Positions 1 through 5,251 of a DNA stretch of 6,753 bases are shown here, in pieces. The position numbers and the translations under genes are program-made. Numbering within the stretch: the first letter of the stretch is position 1; every line of letters starts with the position of its first letter. This DNA is from Acidimicrobiia bacterium (GTDB lineage: Bacteria; Actinomycetota; Acidimicrobiia; Acidimicrobiales; Iamiaceae): positions 1 to 6,753 of the forward strand of contig JAFBAD010000197.1 in NCBI GenBank assembly GCA_019247975.1, given 5' to 3'. The notes under the pieces are model-generated. The model was not told the origin of the DNA and made no database searches. It was given only the letters and a program-made list of their open reading frames with translations.

Positions 1-80
1 CCGGCCGCCCGCAGCGCGTCGAGGTGCACGGGGAACTCGTGGCCGAGCAGGTCGCCGCGCTCCCAGCCCTCATCGGTCAT
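1..80 (-). CDS. 5' fragment of an unidentified protein (N-terminus only)
   Basis: An ATG at 80-78 on the minus strand opens a frame that stays open to the left edge of the window, giving 26 complete codons that begin MTDEGWERGDLLGHEF. The start lies 5 bp after the TAG stop of the alpha/beta hydrolase gene, and AGGG just upstream could serve as a ribosome binding site. Tight spacing on the same strand suggests it is the third gene of the leftward set begun by the alcohol dehydrogenase. I do not recognise a family from so short a piece, so its function is unassigned. That it is a gene is inferred from position and the start codon, not from homology. Confidence 0.5.
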   Translation of the reverse strand, partial: MTDEGWERGDLLGHEFPVHLDALRAA

Positions 81-85
81 CCGCC

Positions 86-766
86 CTACGGCTCGGCGAG
101 GAAGTCGAGCGCGGCGTCGAAGAAGCCGAACGACCGCGGTGTCGCGAAGTGCTCGACGTTCCGCAGGACGACCTGACGGGCATCGGGCAGGCCGTCGACC
201 AGCCGGTCGGCCGGCCCGGCGAAGTCCTTGTCGCCGATGACCACCAGCACGGGCAGCGTCACTCGCCGGAGGTCGTCGTCGGTCAGGGCGGTGTGCATCC
301 GGCGCATGCACGCCGCGAGCGCGAGTGGGTCGTTGCCCGGGATCTTCGAGGACTGCACGAAGAACTTCGTCGTGGCCTCGTCCTCGGGTTCGACGCCGGA
401 CTCGATCGCCTCGGCCACGCGCGATGCGTCGGGCGCGTGGAAGACGTTCTGCCCGATGCCTGCGAGCACGAGCCGGCGGAACCGCTCCGGCCGGCGGACC
501 GCGAGCTGCAGGAGCTGCGCGGCGCCCATGCTGAAGCCGACCGCGTCCACCACCTCATCGGCGGGCAGGGCGGCGTCGATCACGCCGGCCAGGTCCGCGT
601 ACGCCTCGGGGTCGTGCGGCTTGTCGGCGGTGCCGTGGCCCGGGAAGTCGAAGCGGATGACCTCCCTGCCCACGTCGGCCAGCAGGTCGGCGAACCCGGT
701 CTCCCGCCAGTTGAGCTCGAACGACGAGAGGAAACCGTGCGCGAGGAGGACGCGAGGCAGGGGCAC
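86..766 (-). CDS. alpha/beta hydrolase fold protein
   Basis: This 226-residue protein is a single-domain alpha/beta hydrolase, probably a cytoplasmic esterase, lactonase or C-C hydrolase. Visible motifs are the oxyanion-hole HGF at residues 10-12, FPGHG at 41-45, the nucleophile elbow GFSMG with Ser79, a GDKD segment at 178-181 that supplies the acid (probably Asp181), and the catalytic His206 in NVEHF. The triad is therefore complete. Length is a little short of the usual 250-300, mainly because the lid region between residues about 110 and 165 is small. The start is a GTG at 766-764, 14 bp after the alcohol dehydrogenase stop; no convincing Shine-Dalgarno sequence is present, so translation probably depends on coupling. 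No signal peptide or membrane segment is visible. The family is certain from motifs, but the substrate cannot be predicted. Confidence 0.93.
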   Translation of the reverse strand: MPLPRVLLAHGFLSSFELNWRETGFADLLADVGREVIRFDFPGHGTADKPHDPEAYADLAGVIDAALPADEVVDAVGFSMGAAQLLQLAVRRPERFRRLVLAGIGQNVFHAPDASRVAEAIESGVEPEDEATTKFFVQSSKIPGNDPLALAACMRRMHTALTDDDLRRVTLPVLVVIGDKDFAGPADRLVDGLPDARQVVLRNVEHFATPRSFGFFDAALDFLAEP

Positions 767-780
767 GGGCCCGACGGTAG

Positions 781-1788
781 CTAAGCCGGTCCGTTCGGCA
801 GGAAGGTGACCTTGATCGCTCCGCTGGACTTGTCCCCCGCAGCAGCGAAGGCTGCGGCCGCCTCCTCCAGCGGGAACTGGTGGGTGCCCAGCGCAGCGAG
901 CTCGGCGCGCCAGCGCCCCGTGAGGCGAGCGGCGGTCGCGAACTCCGGCTCGCGGTCACCACCGCCGTAGCAGAAGGACCCGTGCAGCGAGACCTCCTTC
1001 ATCATCAGCCGCTGGAGGTCGACCGGTCTCGGCTCGCTGAAGGTCCCGAGCAGCACGATGCGTCCCCCTCGCCGGGCCACGCGGACGGCGTCGCGCAGGG
1101 TGTCGGCGACGCCGCCGACGCTCTCGATCACGACGTCGGGCCGGTGCTCCTTGCCCCACGGCACCGCGTCGCCCTCGGTGAGCACGGTGACGCCGACCGC
1201 CTCGGCCGCGGCCCGCTGGTGGGGATGGCGGGCGGCGATGGCGACGGTCGAGGCGCGGTCCCGTGCGACCAGCGCCGCGCACAGCCCGATGGTGCCGGCG
1301 CCGAGCACGAGGACGGTGCTGTCGGGACCGAGACCGGCGAGACCGACACCACGCACGGCGACGGCGAGCGGTTCGGTGATCGAGGCGGTCACGGCGTCGA
1401 CGCCGTCGGGGATCGGGCCCAGGTTGGCGACGGGGGCGTCGACGATCTCGGCGAGGCCCCCATCCCGTCCGAGCCCGAGCCCGGGTCCGCCCTGGTTGCA
1501 GAGGTTGGAGCGACCGCTGCGGCAGAACTCGCACACCCCGCAGGCCAGGTTGGGCGAGACCGCGTAGCGGACGTCGGCCAGACCGACCGGGCCGTCGAGC
1601 ACGGTGCCGGCCAGCTCGTGGCCCGGGCTGGTGCCGAGCCGGCGGGGCAGGTCGCCGTGGAGGAAGTGCAGATCCGAACCGCAGATGCCGCACGCCTCGA
1701 CGCGGAGCCGGGCCCAGCCCGGAGCCAGTGGTCCGGGCTCCGTGTCGACCAGCTCGAGGCCATCGCTCGTCCACACGACCCGGCGCAC
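781..1788 (-). CDS. zinc-dependent medium-chain alcohol dehydrogenase (MDR superfamily)
   Basis: This 335-residue cytoplasmic enzyme should oxidise an alcohol or reduce a carbonyl with NAD(P). The GroES-like N-terminal half carries CGICGSDLH, in which Cys36 is a catalytic-zinc ligand, then GHE with His57 and Glu58, and Glu139 in the TEPLAVA segment. Four cysteines at 83, 86, 89 and 97 form the usual structural-zinc lobe. The Rossmann half has VLGAGTIGL with glycines 163, 165 and 168. The frame remains open upstream to a GTG at 1869 (362 residues), but I chose the GTG at 1788. It gives the family-typical N-terminus MRRVVWTSDG and has AAGG 8 nt upstream, while the 27 extra residues look unstructured and arginine-rich. 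It is the first gene of the leftward set and is divergent from the oxygenase operon. Sorbitol/threonine dehydrogenase-like relatives act on diverse alcohols, so the substrate is open. Confidence 0.94.
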   Translation of the reverse strand: MRRVVWTSDGLELVDTEPGPLAPGWARLRVEACGICGSDLHFLHGDLPRRLGTSPGHELAGTVLDGPVGLADVRYAVSPNLACGVCEFCRSGRSNLCNQGGPGLGLGRDGGLAEIVDAPVANLGPIPDGVDAVTASITEPLAVAVRGVGLAGLGPDSTVLVLGAGTIGLCAALVARDRASTVAIAARHPHQRAAAEAVGVTVLTEGDAVPWGKEHRPDVVIESVGGVADTLRDAVRVARRGGRIVLLGTFSEPRPVDLQRLMMKEVSLHGSFCYGGGDREPEFATAARLTGRWRAELAALGTHQFPLEEAAAAFAAAGDKSSGAIKVTFLPNGPA

Positions 1789-1796
1789 CCCGTCGA

Positions 1797-1800
1797 CCTT
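1797..1800 (-). promoter_or_regulatory. Shine-Dalgarno site supporting the alcohol dehydrogenase start
   Basis: On the minus strand the sequence GTAAGG ends 8 nt before the GTG at 1788, with AAGG as the ribosome-binding core. It decides between this start and the GTG at 1869, which has no comparable site. Confidence 0.5.
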
Positions 1801-1825
1801 ACGACCGGCCCGGGGACGGCCCCGA

Positions 1826-1854
1826 TTGACATCTCCGTTAGAAGGCTGAAGCAT
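1826..1854 (+). promoter_or_regulatory. candidate sigma70-type promoter for the rightward operon
   Basis: TTGACA at 1826-1831 matches the housekeeping -35 consensus exactly, and 17 bp later stands AAGCAT at 1849-1854, which matches the -10 consensus at three positions including the important A2 and T6. Transcription would begin near 1861, about 115 nt before the flavoprotein ATG. The site is notable because the surroundings are strongly GC-rich, but the -10 match is weak and chance occurrence cannot be excluded. Confidence 0.33.
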
Positions 1855-1944
1855 CCCCGCCGTGCCCACAGCGACGGCGCGGCCGATGGCGCGCGTTCCG
1901 CTGGGGCGGGTCCGGATCGAAGCCCTCGAGTGTCCGCTCCGTCA

Positions 1945-1973
1945 GGCCCGGGCCGCCGTCCTCGCACCGGTGC
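1945..1973. repeat. two perfect 10-bp palindromes upstream of the flavoprotein start
   Basis: GGCCCGGGCC at 1945-1954 and GCACCGGTGC at 1964-1973 are both perfectly self-complementary, with centres 19 bp apart; the second overlaps another palindrome, TGCCGGCA at 1971-1978, which reaches the A of the start codon. They could be operator half-sites or RNA structure masking the ribosome-binding position. In DNA this GC-rich, short palindromes arise easily by chance. Confidence 0.3.
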
Positions 1974-1977
1974 CGGC

Positions 1978-3120
1978 ATGAACGACCTGCTGTCCATCGC
2001 CCGCTCGCTCCGCCCGGTCGTCGAGCGCGAGGCCGACGCGAGCGATCGCGGGCTCACCATGTCCGCGCCGGTCGACGAGGCCCTCGCGGCGTCCGGGCTG
2101 AACCACCTCCAGGTCCCGAAGGAGCTCGGCGGGTTCGAGGCCGACGTCGACACGACGCTCGACGTGCTCGAGGAGGTCGCCCACCAGGACGGCTCGATCG
2201 GGTGGACGTTCATGGCCAACGCCAACGCCACCGCGATGTGCTCGATGTTCGATCCGGACGTGGCGCGGGCGATGCTCGAGGGCCGACCCGAGGTCGTGTG
2301 CGCCGGCCAGTTCGTGTCACGCGGCAAGGCGCAACGGGCCGACGGCGGCTTCACCGTGCAGGGCCGGTTCCAGTTCGGCAGCGGCAGCTCCCGGGCGACG
2401 TGGATCGGCGGCGGCGCGCTGGTCCGCGACGCGAGGGGCGAGGTCGAGCGCAACGAGTCCGGCATCCCCAGGGTGCTGGCGTTCGTCGTGCCTCGCGACA
2501 CCGTCGAGCTGACCGGCAACTGGGACGTGATGGGTCTCCGGGGGACCGGCAGCTTCGACTACACGATCTCCGAGCAGTTCGTCGAAGCCGGACGGACCTT
2601 CTGGCTCTTCGAGGGCGAGCCCCGCAGCGGCGGCGGCGTGTACCGGCTCGGGGTGGTCGGCTTCGCCGGCATCGGGCACGCCGCGTGGGCCCTCGGCGTG
2701 GCCCGCCGTGCGCTCGACGAGATCCAGCGGATCCTCTCCTCCGGCCGCGCCCGCATCGGGGGCGGCGAGATGCGCGACGAACAGGTCGTCCAGCGCGCGC
2801 TGAGCCAGAACGTGCTGGCGCTGCGCTCGGTGCGGCTCCTCGTTCACGACACGATCGGGCGGATCGTCGAGGCCCTCGACGCCGGCGACCCGATGACCAA
2901 GGCGATGCAGGACGAGCTCGTCAGCGCGGTCGCCTACGAGACCAGCACGTGCCTGGACGTCGTGCGCTGGGCGTACATGACCTCGGGCAGCGCGGGGTTG
3001 CGCAACCCCAGCGTCCTGCAACGCTGCTTCCGCGACATGAGCGTCGGCGCGGCCCACCTCTACGTCGATCCGCGGTGCCACGACGAGATGGGCAAAGGTC
3101 TTCTCGGCGCCGCCCCGTGA
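1978..3120 (+). CDS. acyl-CoA dehydrogenase-fold flavoprotein, probable flavin-dependent monooxygenase or dehydrogenase (HsaA/DszC-like group)
   Basis: This 380-residue protein has the three-part acyl-CoA dehydrogenase architecture: an N-terminal helical domain (about 1-105), a central beta domain (about 106-215) and a C-terminal helical domain (about 220-380). The central part has GRFQFGSGSSRATW at 129-142 and WDVMGLRGTGSFDY at 182-195, typical of the branch with the type-2 C-terminal domain, which includes oxygenase subunits such as HsaA and DszC. The C-terminus reads LQRCFRDMSVGAAH (347-360) where true acyl-CoA dehydrogenases carry their YEGT-like segment and catalytic glutamate. Members of this branch mostly use reduced flavin and O2 to hydroxylate a substrate, though some are oxidases or dehydrogenases. 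The frame is open far upstream, but that part lies antisense to the alcohol dehydrogenase. ATG 1978 fits family length; a GTG at 1930 in frame is possible. No good Shine-Dalgarno site is seen. It is the first gene of the operon. Confidence 0.9.
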   Translation: MNDLLSIARSLRPVVEREADASDRGLTMSAPVDEALAASGLNHLQVPKELGGFEADVDTTLDVLEEVAHQDGSIGWTFMANANATAMCSMFDPDVARAMLEGRPEVVCAGQFVSRGKAQRADGGFTVQGRFQFGSGSSRATWIGGGALVRDARGEVERNESGIPRVLAFVVPRDTVELTGNWDVMGLRGTGSFDYTISEQFVEAGRTFWLFEGEPRSGGGVYRLGVVGFAGIGHAAWALGVARRALDEIQRILSSGRARIGGGEMRDEQVVQRALSQNVLALRSVRLLVHDTIGRIVEALDAGDPMTKAMQDELVSAVAYETSTCLDVVRWAYMTSGSAGLRNPSVLQRCFRDMSVGAAHLYVDPRCHDEMGKGLLGAAP

Positions 3121-3140
3121 ACCGGCACCTCACCCTGCGA

Positions 3141-3146
3141 AGGGAG
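3141..3146 (+). promoter_or_regulatory. strong Shine-Dalgarno site of the PhyH-family gene
   Basis: AGGGAG stands 5 nt before the ATG at 3152. It is the clearest ribosome binding site in the operon and fixes the start of the PhyH-family gene. Confidence 0.7.
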
Positions 3147-3151
3147 CCAGC

Positions 3152-4006
3152 ATGACCACTGCGCAGCTCGAACGCCTCTCCCCCGACGTCCCGATCGGCT
3201 CGCTCGTCGAGGCCCTCGACCGGGACGGCGTGGCGATGGTCGAGCACGCCATCGCGCCCGAGCTCCTCTCGGCCCTCAACGCGGAGTTCGACGGGCTCAT
3301 CGACGCGGCGCAGCCGGGCACGCCGAACCACATCGAGATGCTCATCGACTTCATGGGCCACAAGACGATCCGGATCGACGGCCTCCCGGGCAAGTCGGGG
3401 TCGTTCGTCGAGCTGCTGCAGCACCCGCTCGCGCTCGGGATGGCCGACCACTACCTCCTGCCGTCGTGCCTCCACTACCTGCTGAGCACCGCGCAGCTGA
3501 TCGAGATCCAGACCGAGGAGAAGGTGCAGCACCTGCACCGCGACGACACCGCCTGGATGCACCAGCCGATCCCCCACGCGCGCGACGTCGCGCCGGGACC
3601 CGATGCGCCGCAGCTCGAGGTCATCGTGCTCTACGCGCTGTGCGACTTCACCGCCGAGAACGGCGCGACGCGCGTCGTTCCCGGCAGCCACCGGTGGCCG
3701 GCGAACCGCAAGCCGCAGGAGCACGAGGTCGTCGCAGCGGAGATGCCGGCCGGGTCGGCGATCTACTACCTCGGCAAGACGCTCCACGGCGGTGGCGCCA
3801 ACACGACCGAGGACACGATGCGGCGCGCGCTGTTCCTCGGGTTCTCGCTCGGCTGGCTGCGCACCAAGGAGAACTTCTTCATCAGCACGCCGATCGAGGC
3901 CGTGCGCGAGATGCCGAAGCGGGTGCAGCAGCTGCTCGGTTACGAGACCCACGGCGGCATCGGCGTCGTCGACGTCGGCTGCCCGAGCGTGCTCCTGCAG
4001 CAGTGA
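3152..4006 (+). CDS. phytanoyl-CoA dioxygenase (PhyH) family Fe(II)/2-oxoglutarate oxygenase
   Basis: This 284-residue cytoplasmic enzyme should couple oxidative decarboxylation of 2-oxoglutarate to hydroxylation, or another C-H oxidation, of a substrate. The iron triad is visible as His129 and Asp131 in HLHRD and His212 in LHGGGANTT. Arg224, in MRRALFLGF, sits 12 residues after the distal histidine and is the probable 2-oxoglutarate anchor. ENGATRVVPGSHRW at 169-182 is a family hallmark, as is the C-terminal RVQQLLGYETHGG. Length is normal for bacterial PhyH proteins. The start is ATG 3152, 31 bp after the flavoprotein stop and 5 nt after a strong ribosome binding site. Its last bases overlap the next gene's GTG start (GTGA). 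Bacterial members act on many substrates, including ectoine, natural products and acyl groups, so phytanoyl-CoA itself should not be assumed. Confidence 0.95.
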   Translation: MTTAQLERLSPDVPIGSLVEALDRDGVAMVEHAIAPELLSALNAEFDGLIDAAQPGTPNHIEMLIDFMGHKTIRIDGLPGKSGSFVELLQHPLALGMADHYLLPSCLHYLLSTAQLIEIQTEEKVQHLHRDDTAWMHQPIPHARDVAPGPDAPQLEVIVLYALCDFTAENGATRVVPGSHRWPANRKPQEHEVVAAEMPAGSAIYYLGKTLHGGGANTTEDTMRRALFLGFSLGWLRTKENFFISTPIEAVREMPKRVQQLLGYETHGGIGVVDVGCPSVLLQQ

Positions 4007-4857
4007 CCACGACGACCCTCATCCACCGCGACCTCACGCCGACCGTCGGCTCGCTCGTCGAGACAGACGTCGACGCGCTGCTCAGCGGCCGGCACGCCGA
4101 CGAGCTGCGGGGCCTCCTCGAGCGACGGAGCGTCGTCGCCATGCGCGGGATCGAGATCGACGACGAGCAGCAGGTCGCCATCGGCCACACGTTGGGTGAG
4201 GTCGAGTCGAGCGTCGTCGGCGACGTCTACAAGGTCACCTTCGACCGGCAGCTGAACCCGGTCGGTGCGGCGATCAACCGGGCGACGTTCTTCTGGCACA
4301 TCGACCGGACCGACCTCGACGTACCGCCGTTCGCATCGATGCTCAGCGCGAAGGTGCTCACACCGACCGGTGGCCAGACCCAGTTCGTCAACACCTATGC
4401 GGCGTACGACGCGCTGCCCGACGACGACAAGGCGCTGATCGAGGACCTCCAGGTCGTTCACTGCATGGAGACGGCCTTCCTCGAGGCCTTCCCCGAACCG
4501 ACCGAGAAGCAGCGCGCCGCCTGGTCGCAGATGCCGAAGAAGGTCCACCCGATCGTGTGGCACCACCGGTCGGGTCGCCGGTCGCTCGTCCTGAGCAACA
4601 GCGCCACCGCGGTCGTCGGGATGGACGGCGAAGAGGGCCGTCAGCTCCTCGGCCGCCTGCTGGCCTGGGCCACGCAACCGCGGTTCGTCTACACCCACGA
4701 GTGGGAGGTGGACGACCTCGTCATGTGGAACAACACCGGCGCCATGCACCGCGTGCGCGAGTACGACGTCGACTTCGGGCGCACCCTCCACCGGACCACG
4801 CTGCTCGGTGACGAGCCCTTCGACCCCGCCAACGGCGCCGATGTCCGACGAGGCTGA
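4003..4857 (+). CDS. TauD/TfdA-family Fe(II)/2-oxoglutarate oxygenase
   Basis: This 284-residue enzyme belongs to the second large bacterial class of Fe(II)/2-oxoglutarate oxygenases, typified by taurine and 2,4-D dioxygenases. The iron ligands are His99 and Asp101 in FWHID and His249 in NNTGAMHRV. Thr126 in GGQTQF and Arg264 in RTLHRTTLLGD are the expected 2-oxoglutarate contacts; the 15-residue spacing from the distal His to that Arg equals that in E. coli TauD. The active site therefore looks complete. The NxxWHxD pattern of TauD, which supplies a taurine-binding Asn, is not kept (the sequence is NRATFFWHID), so taurine is an unlikely substrate. The GTG start at 4003 overlaps the upstream stop by 4 bp and has no Shine-Dalgarno site, implying reinitiation by ribosomes leaving the PhyH gene. 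The frame extends upstream to 3466, but that stretch is a shadow within the PhyH gene. Confidence 0.94.
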   Translation: MTTTTLIHRDLTPTVGSLVETDVDALLSGRHADELRGLLERRSVVAMRGIEIDDEQQVAIGHTLGEVESSVVGDVYKVTFDRQLNPVGAAINRATFFWHIDRTDLDVPPFASMLSAKVLTPTGGQTQFVNTYAAYDALPDDDKALIEDLQVVHCMETAFLEAFPEPTEKQRAAWSQMPKKVHPIVWHHRSGRRSLVLSNSATAVVGMDGEEGRQLLGRLLAWATQPRFVYTHEWEVDDLVMWNNTGAMHRVREYDVDFGRTLHRTTLLGDEPFDPANGADVRRG

Positions 4858-5251
4858 CATCCAGCGGTTGATCAGCGTCTACCACGAGGGCGCGAGCACC
4901 TACGACTGGGACCAGATCGTCGGGACGTTCCTGCCCGACGGCGTGTGGGAGGTCCCGGCGATGGGGATGCGCTGCGAGGGCCACGACGAGCTGCGCACGC
5001 AGATGCCCGAGCTGGTCGCGTCCATCGAGTACCTGGTCCAGATCAACGCGCCGGCGATCATCGACGTCGACGGTGACGGCGCCACGGCCCGCTCGCTCAT
5101 CCGCGAGTGCGCGCAGTTCCGCGACGGTGGGGTGCTCATGGACGTCGTCGGCCGGTTCGTCGACGAGCTGCAGCGGACTCCGGGCGGCTGGCGGTTCGCC
5201 CACCGCACCTTCACGATCATCGGGACGCACGTGACGGAGGGACGAGGGTGA
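4841..5251 (+). CDS. SnoaL-like / NTF2-fold small protein
   Basis: This 136-residue protein has the layout of a SnoaL-like (NTF2-fold) domain: an N-terminal helix DIQRLISVYHEGASTYDWD (6-24), then FLPDGVWEV, a segment around CEGHDELRTQMPEL (45-58), and closing strands ending GGWRFAHRTFTIIG (115-128). The fold forms a cone-shaped pocket used by polyketide cyclases, ketosteroid isomerases, epoxide hydrolases and dehydratases, as well as by non-catalytic binding proteins. I cannot identify catalytic residues with confidence; Tyr21, Asp22, His48 and His121 are candidates. ATG 4841 lies inside the end of the TauD-like gene (17 bp overlap) and gives a typical family start MSDEADIQRL; a GTG at 4808 in the same frame would add 11 low-complexity residues and is less likely. 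No strong ribosome binding site precedes it, consistent with coupling. Its 3' end overlaps the next gene by GTGA. Confidence 0.88.
   Translation: MSDEADIQRLISVYHEGASTYDWDQIVGTFLPDGVWEVPAMGMRCEGHDELRTQMPELVASIEYLVQINAPAIIDVDGDGATARSLIRECAQFRDGGVLMDVVGRFVDELQRTPGGWRFAHRTFTIIGTHVTEGRG
5236..5240 (+). promoter_or_regulatory. Shine-Dalgarno site of the short-chain dehydrogenase
   Basis: GGAGG lies 7 nt before the GTG at 5248 and supports that start over any start further upstream in the same frame, which would fall inside the SnoaL-like gene. Confidence 0.65.

Larger units (their letters stand above)
1789..1977. promoter_or_regulatory. divergent intergenic region between the two gene sets
   Basis: This 189 bp stretch is the only sizeable non-coding DNA in the window and must hold the promoters for both the leftward dehydrogenase set and the rightward oxygenase operon, unless they are transcribed from outside. 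It contains a TTGACA hexamer at 1826-1831, a short perfect stem CGGGG/CCCCG at 1811-1824, and two perfect 10-bp palindromes, at 1945-1954 and 1964-1973, directly before the flavoprotein start. I see no divergently encoded regulator here; any regulator must lie elsewhere. No terminator-like stem followed by T residues is present. Confidence 0.6.

Noticed and set aside
1811..1824. Perfect stem CGGGG/CCCCG with a 4-nt loop as a possible terminator
   Set aside because: The stem is only 5 bp, no T-rich tract follows on either strand, and it lies upstream of gene starts rather than after a gene end.
880..1977. Long upstream extension of the flavoprotein frame (746 residues in total)
   Set aside because: It runs antisense through the alcohol dehydrogenase gene, has no recognisable domain, and homologues of the flavoprotein are about 380-400 residues. 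The open frame is a product of high GC.
2921..3952. Minus-strand open frame of 343 residues opposite the PhyH-family gene
   Set aside because: Shadow of a gene with intact active-site motifs on the plus strand; no independent support.
3466..4002. Upstream extension of the TauD-like frame
   Set aside because: The translation is arginine/alanine-rich shadow sequence inside the PhyH gene; family homology begins only after GTG 4003.
3940..4860. Minus-strand open frame of 306 residues opposite the TauD-like gene
   Set aside because: Composition is typical of antisense of a GC-rich gene (V/D/R/E-rich), with no domain, ribosome binding site or context.
5107..5247. Upstream extension of the SDR frame
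   Set aside because: Overlaps the SnoaL-like coding sequence and lacks SDR homology; the TGGGSGIG motif sits at the normal distance from GTG 5248.
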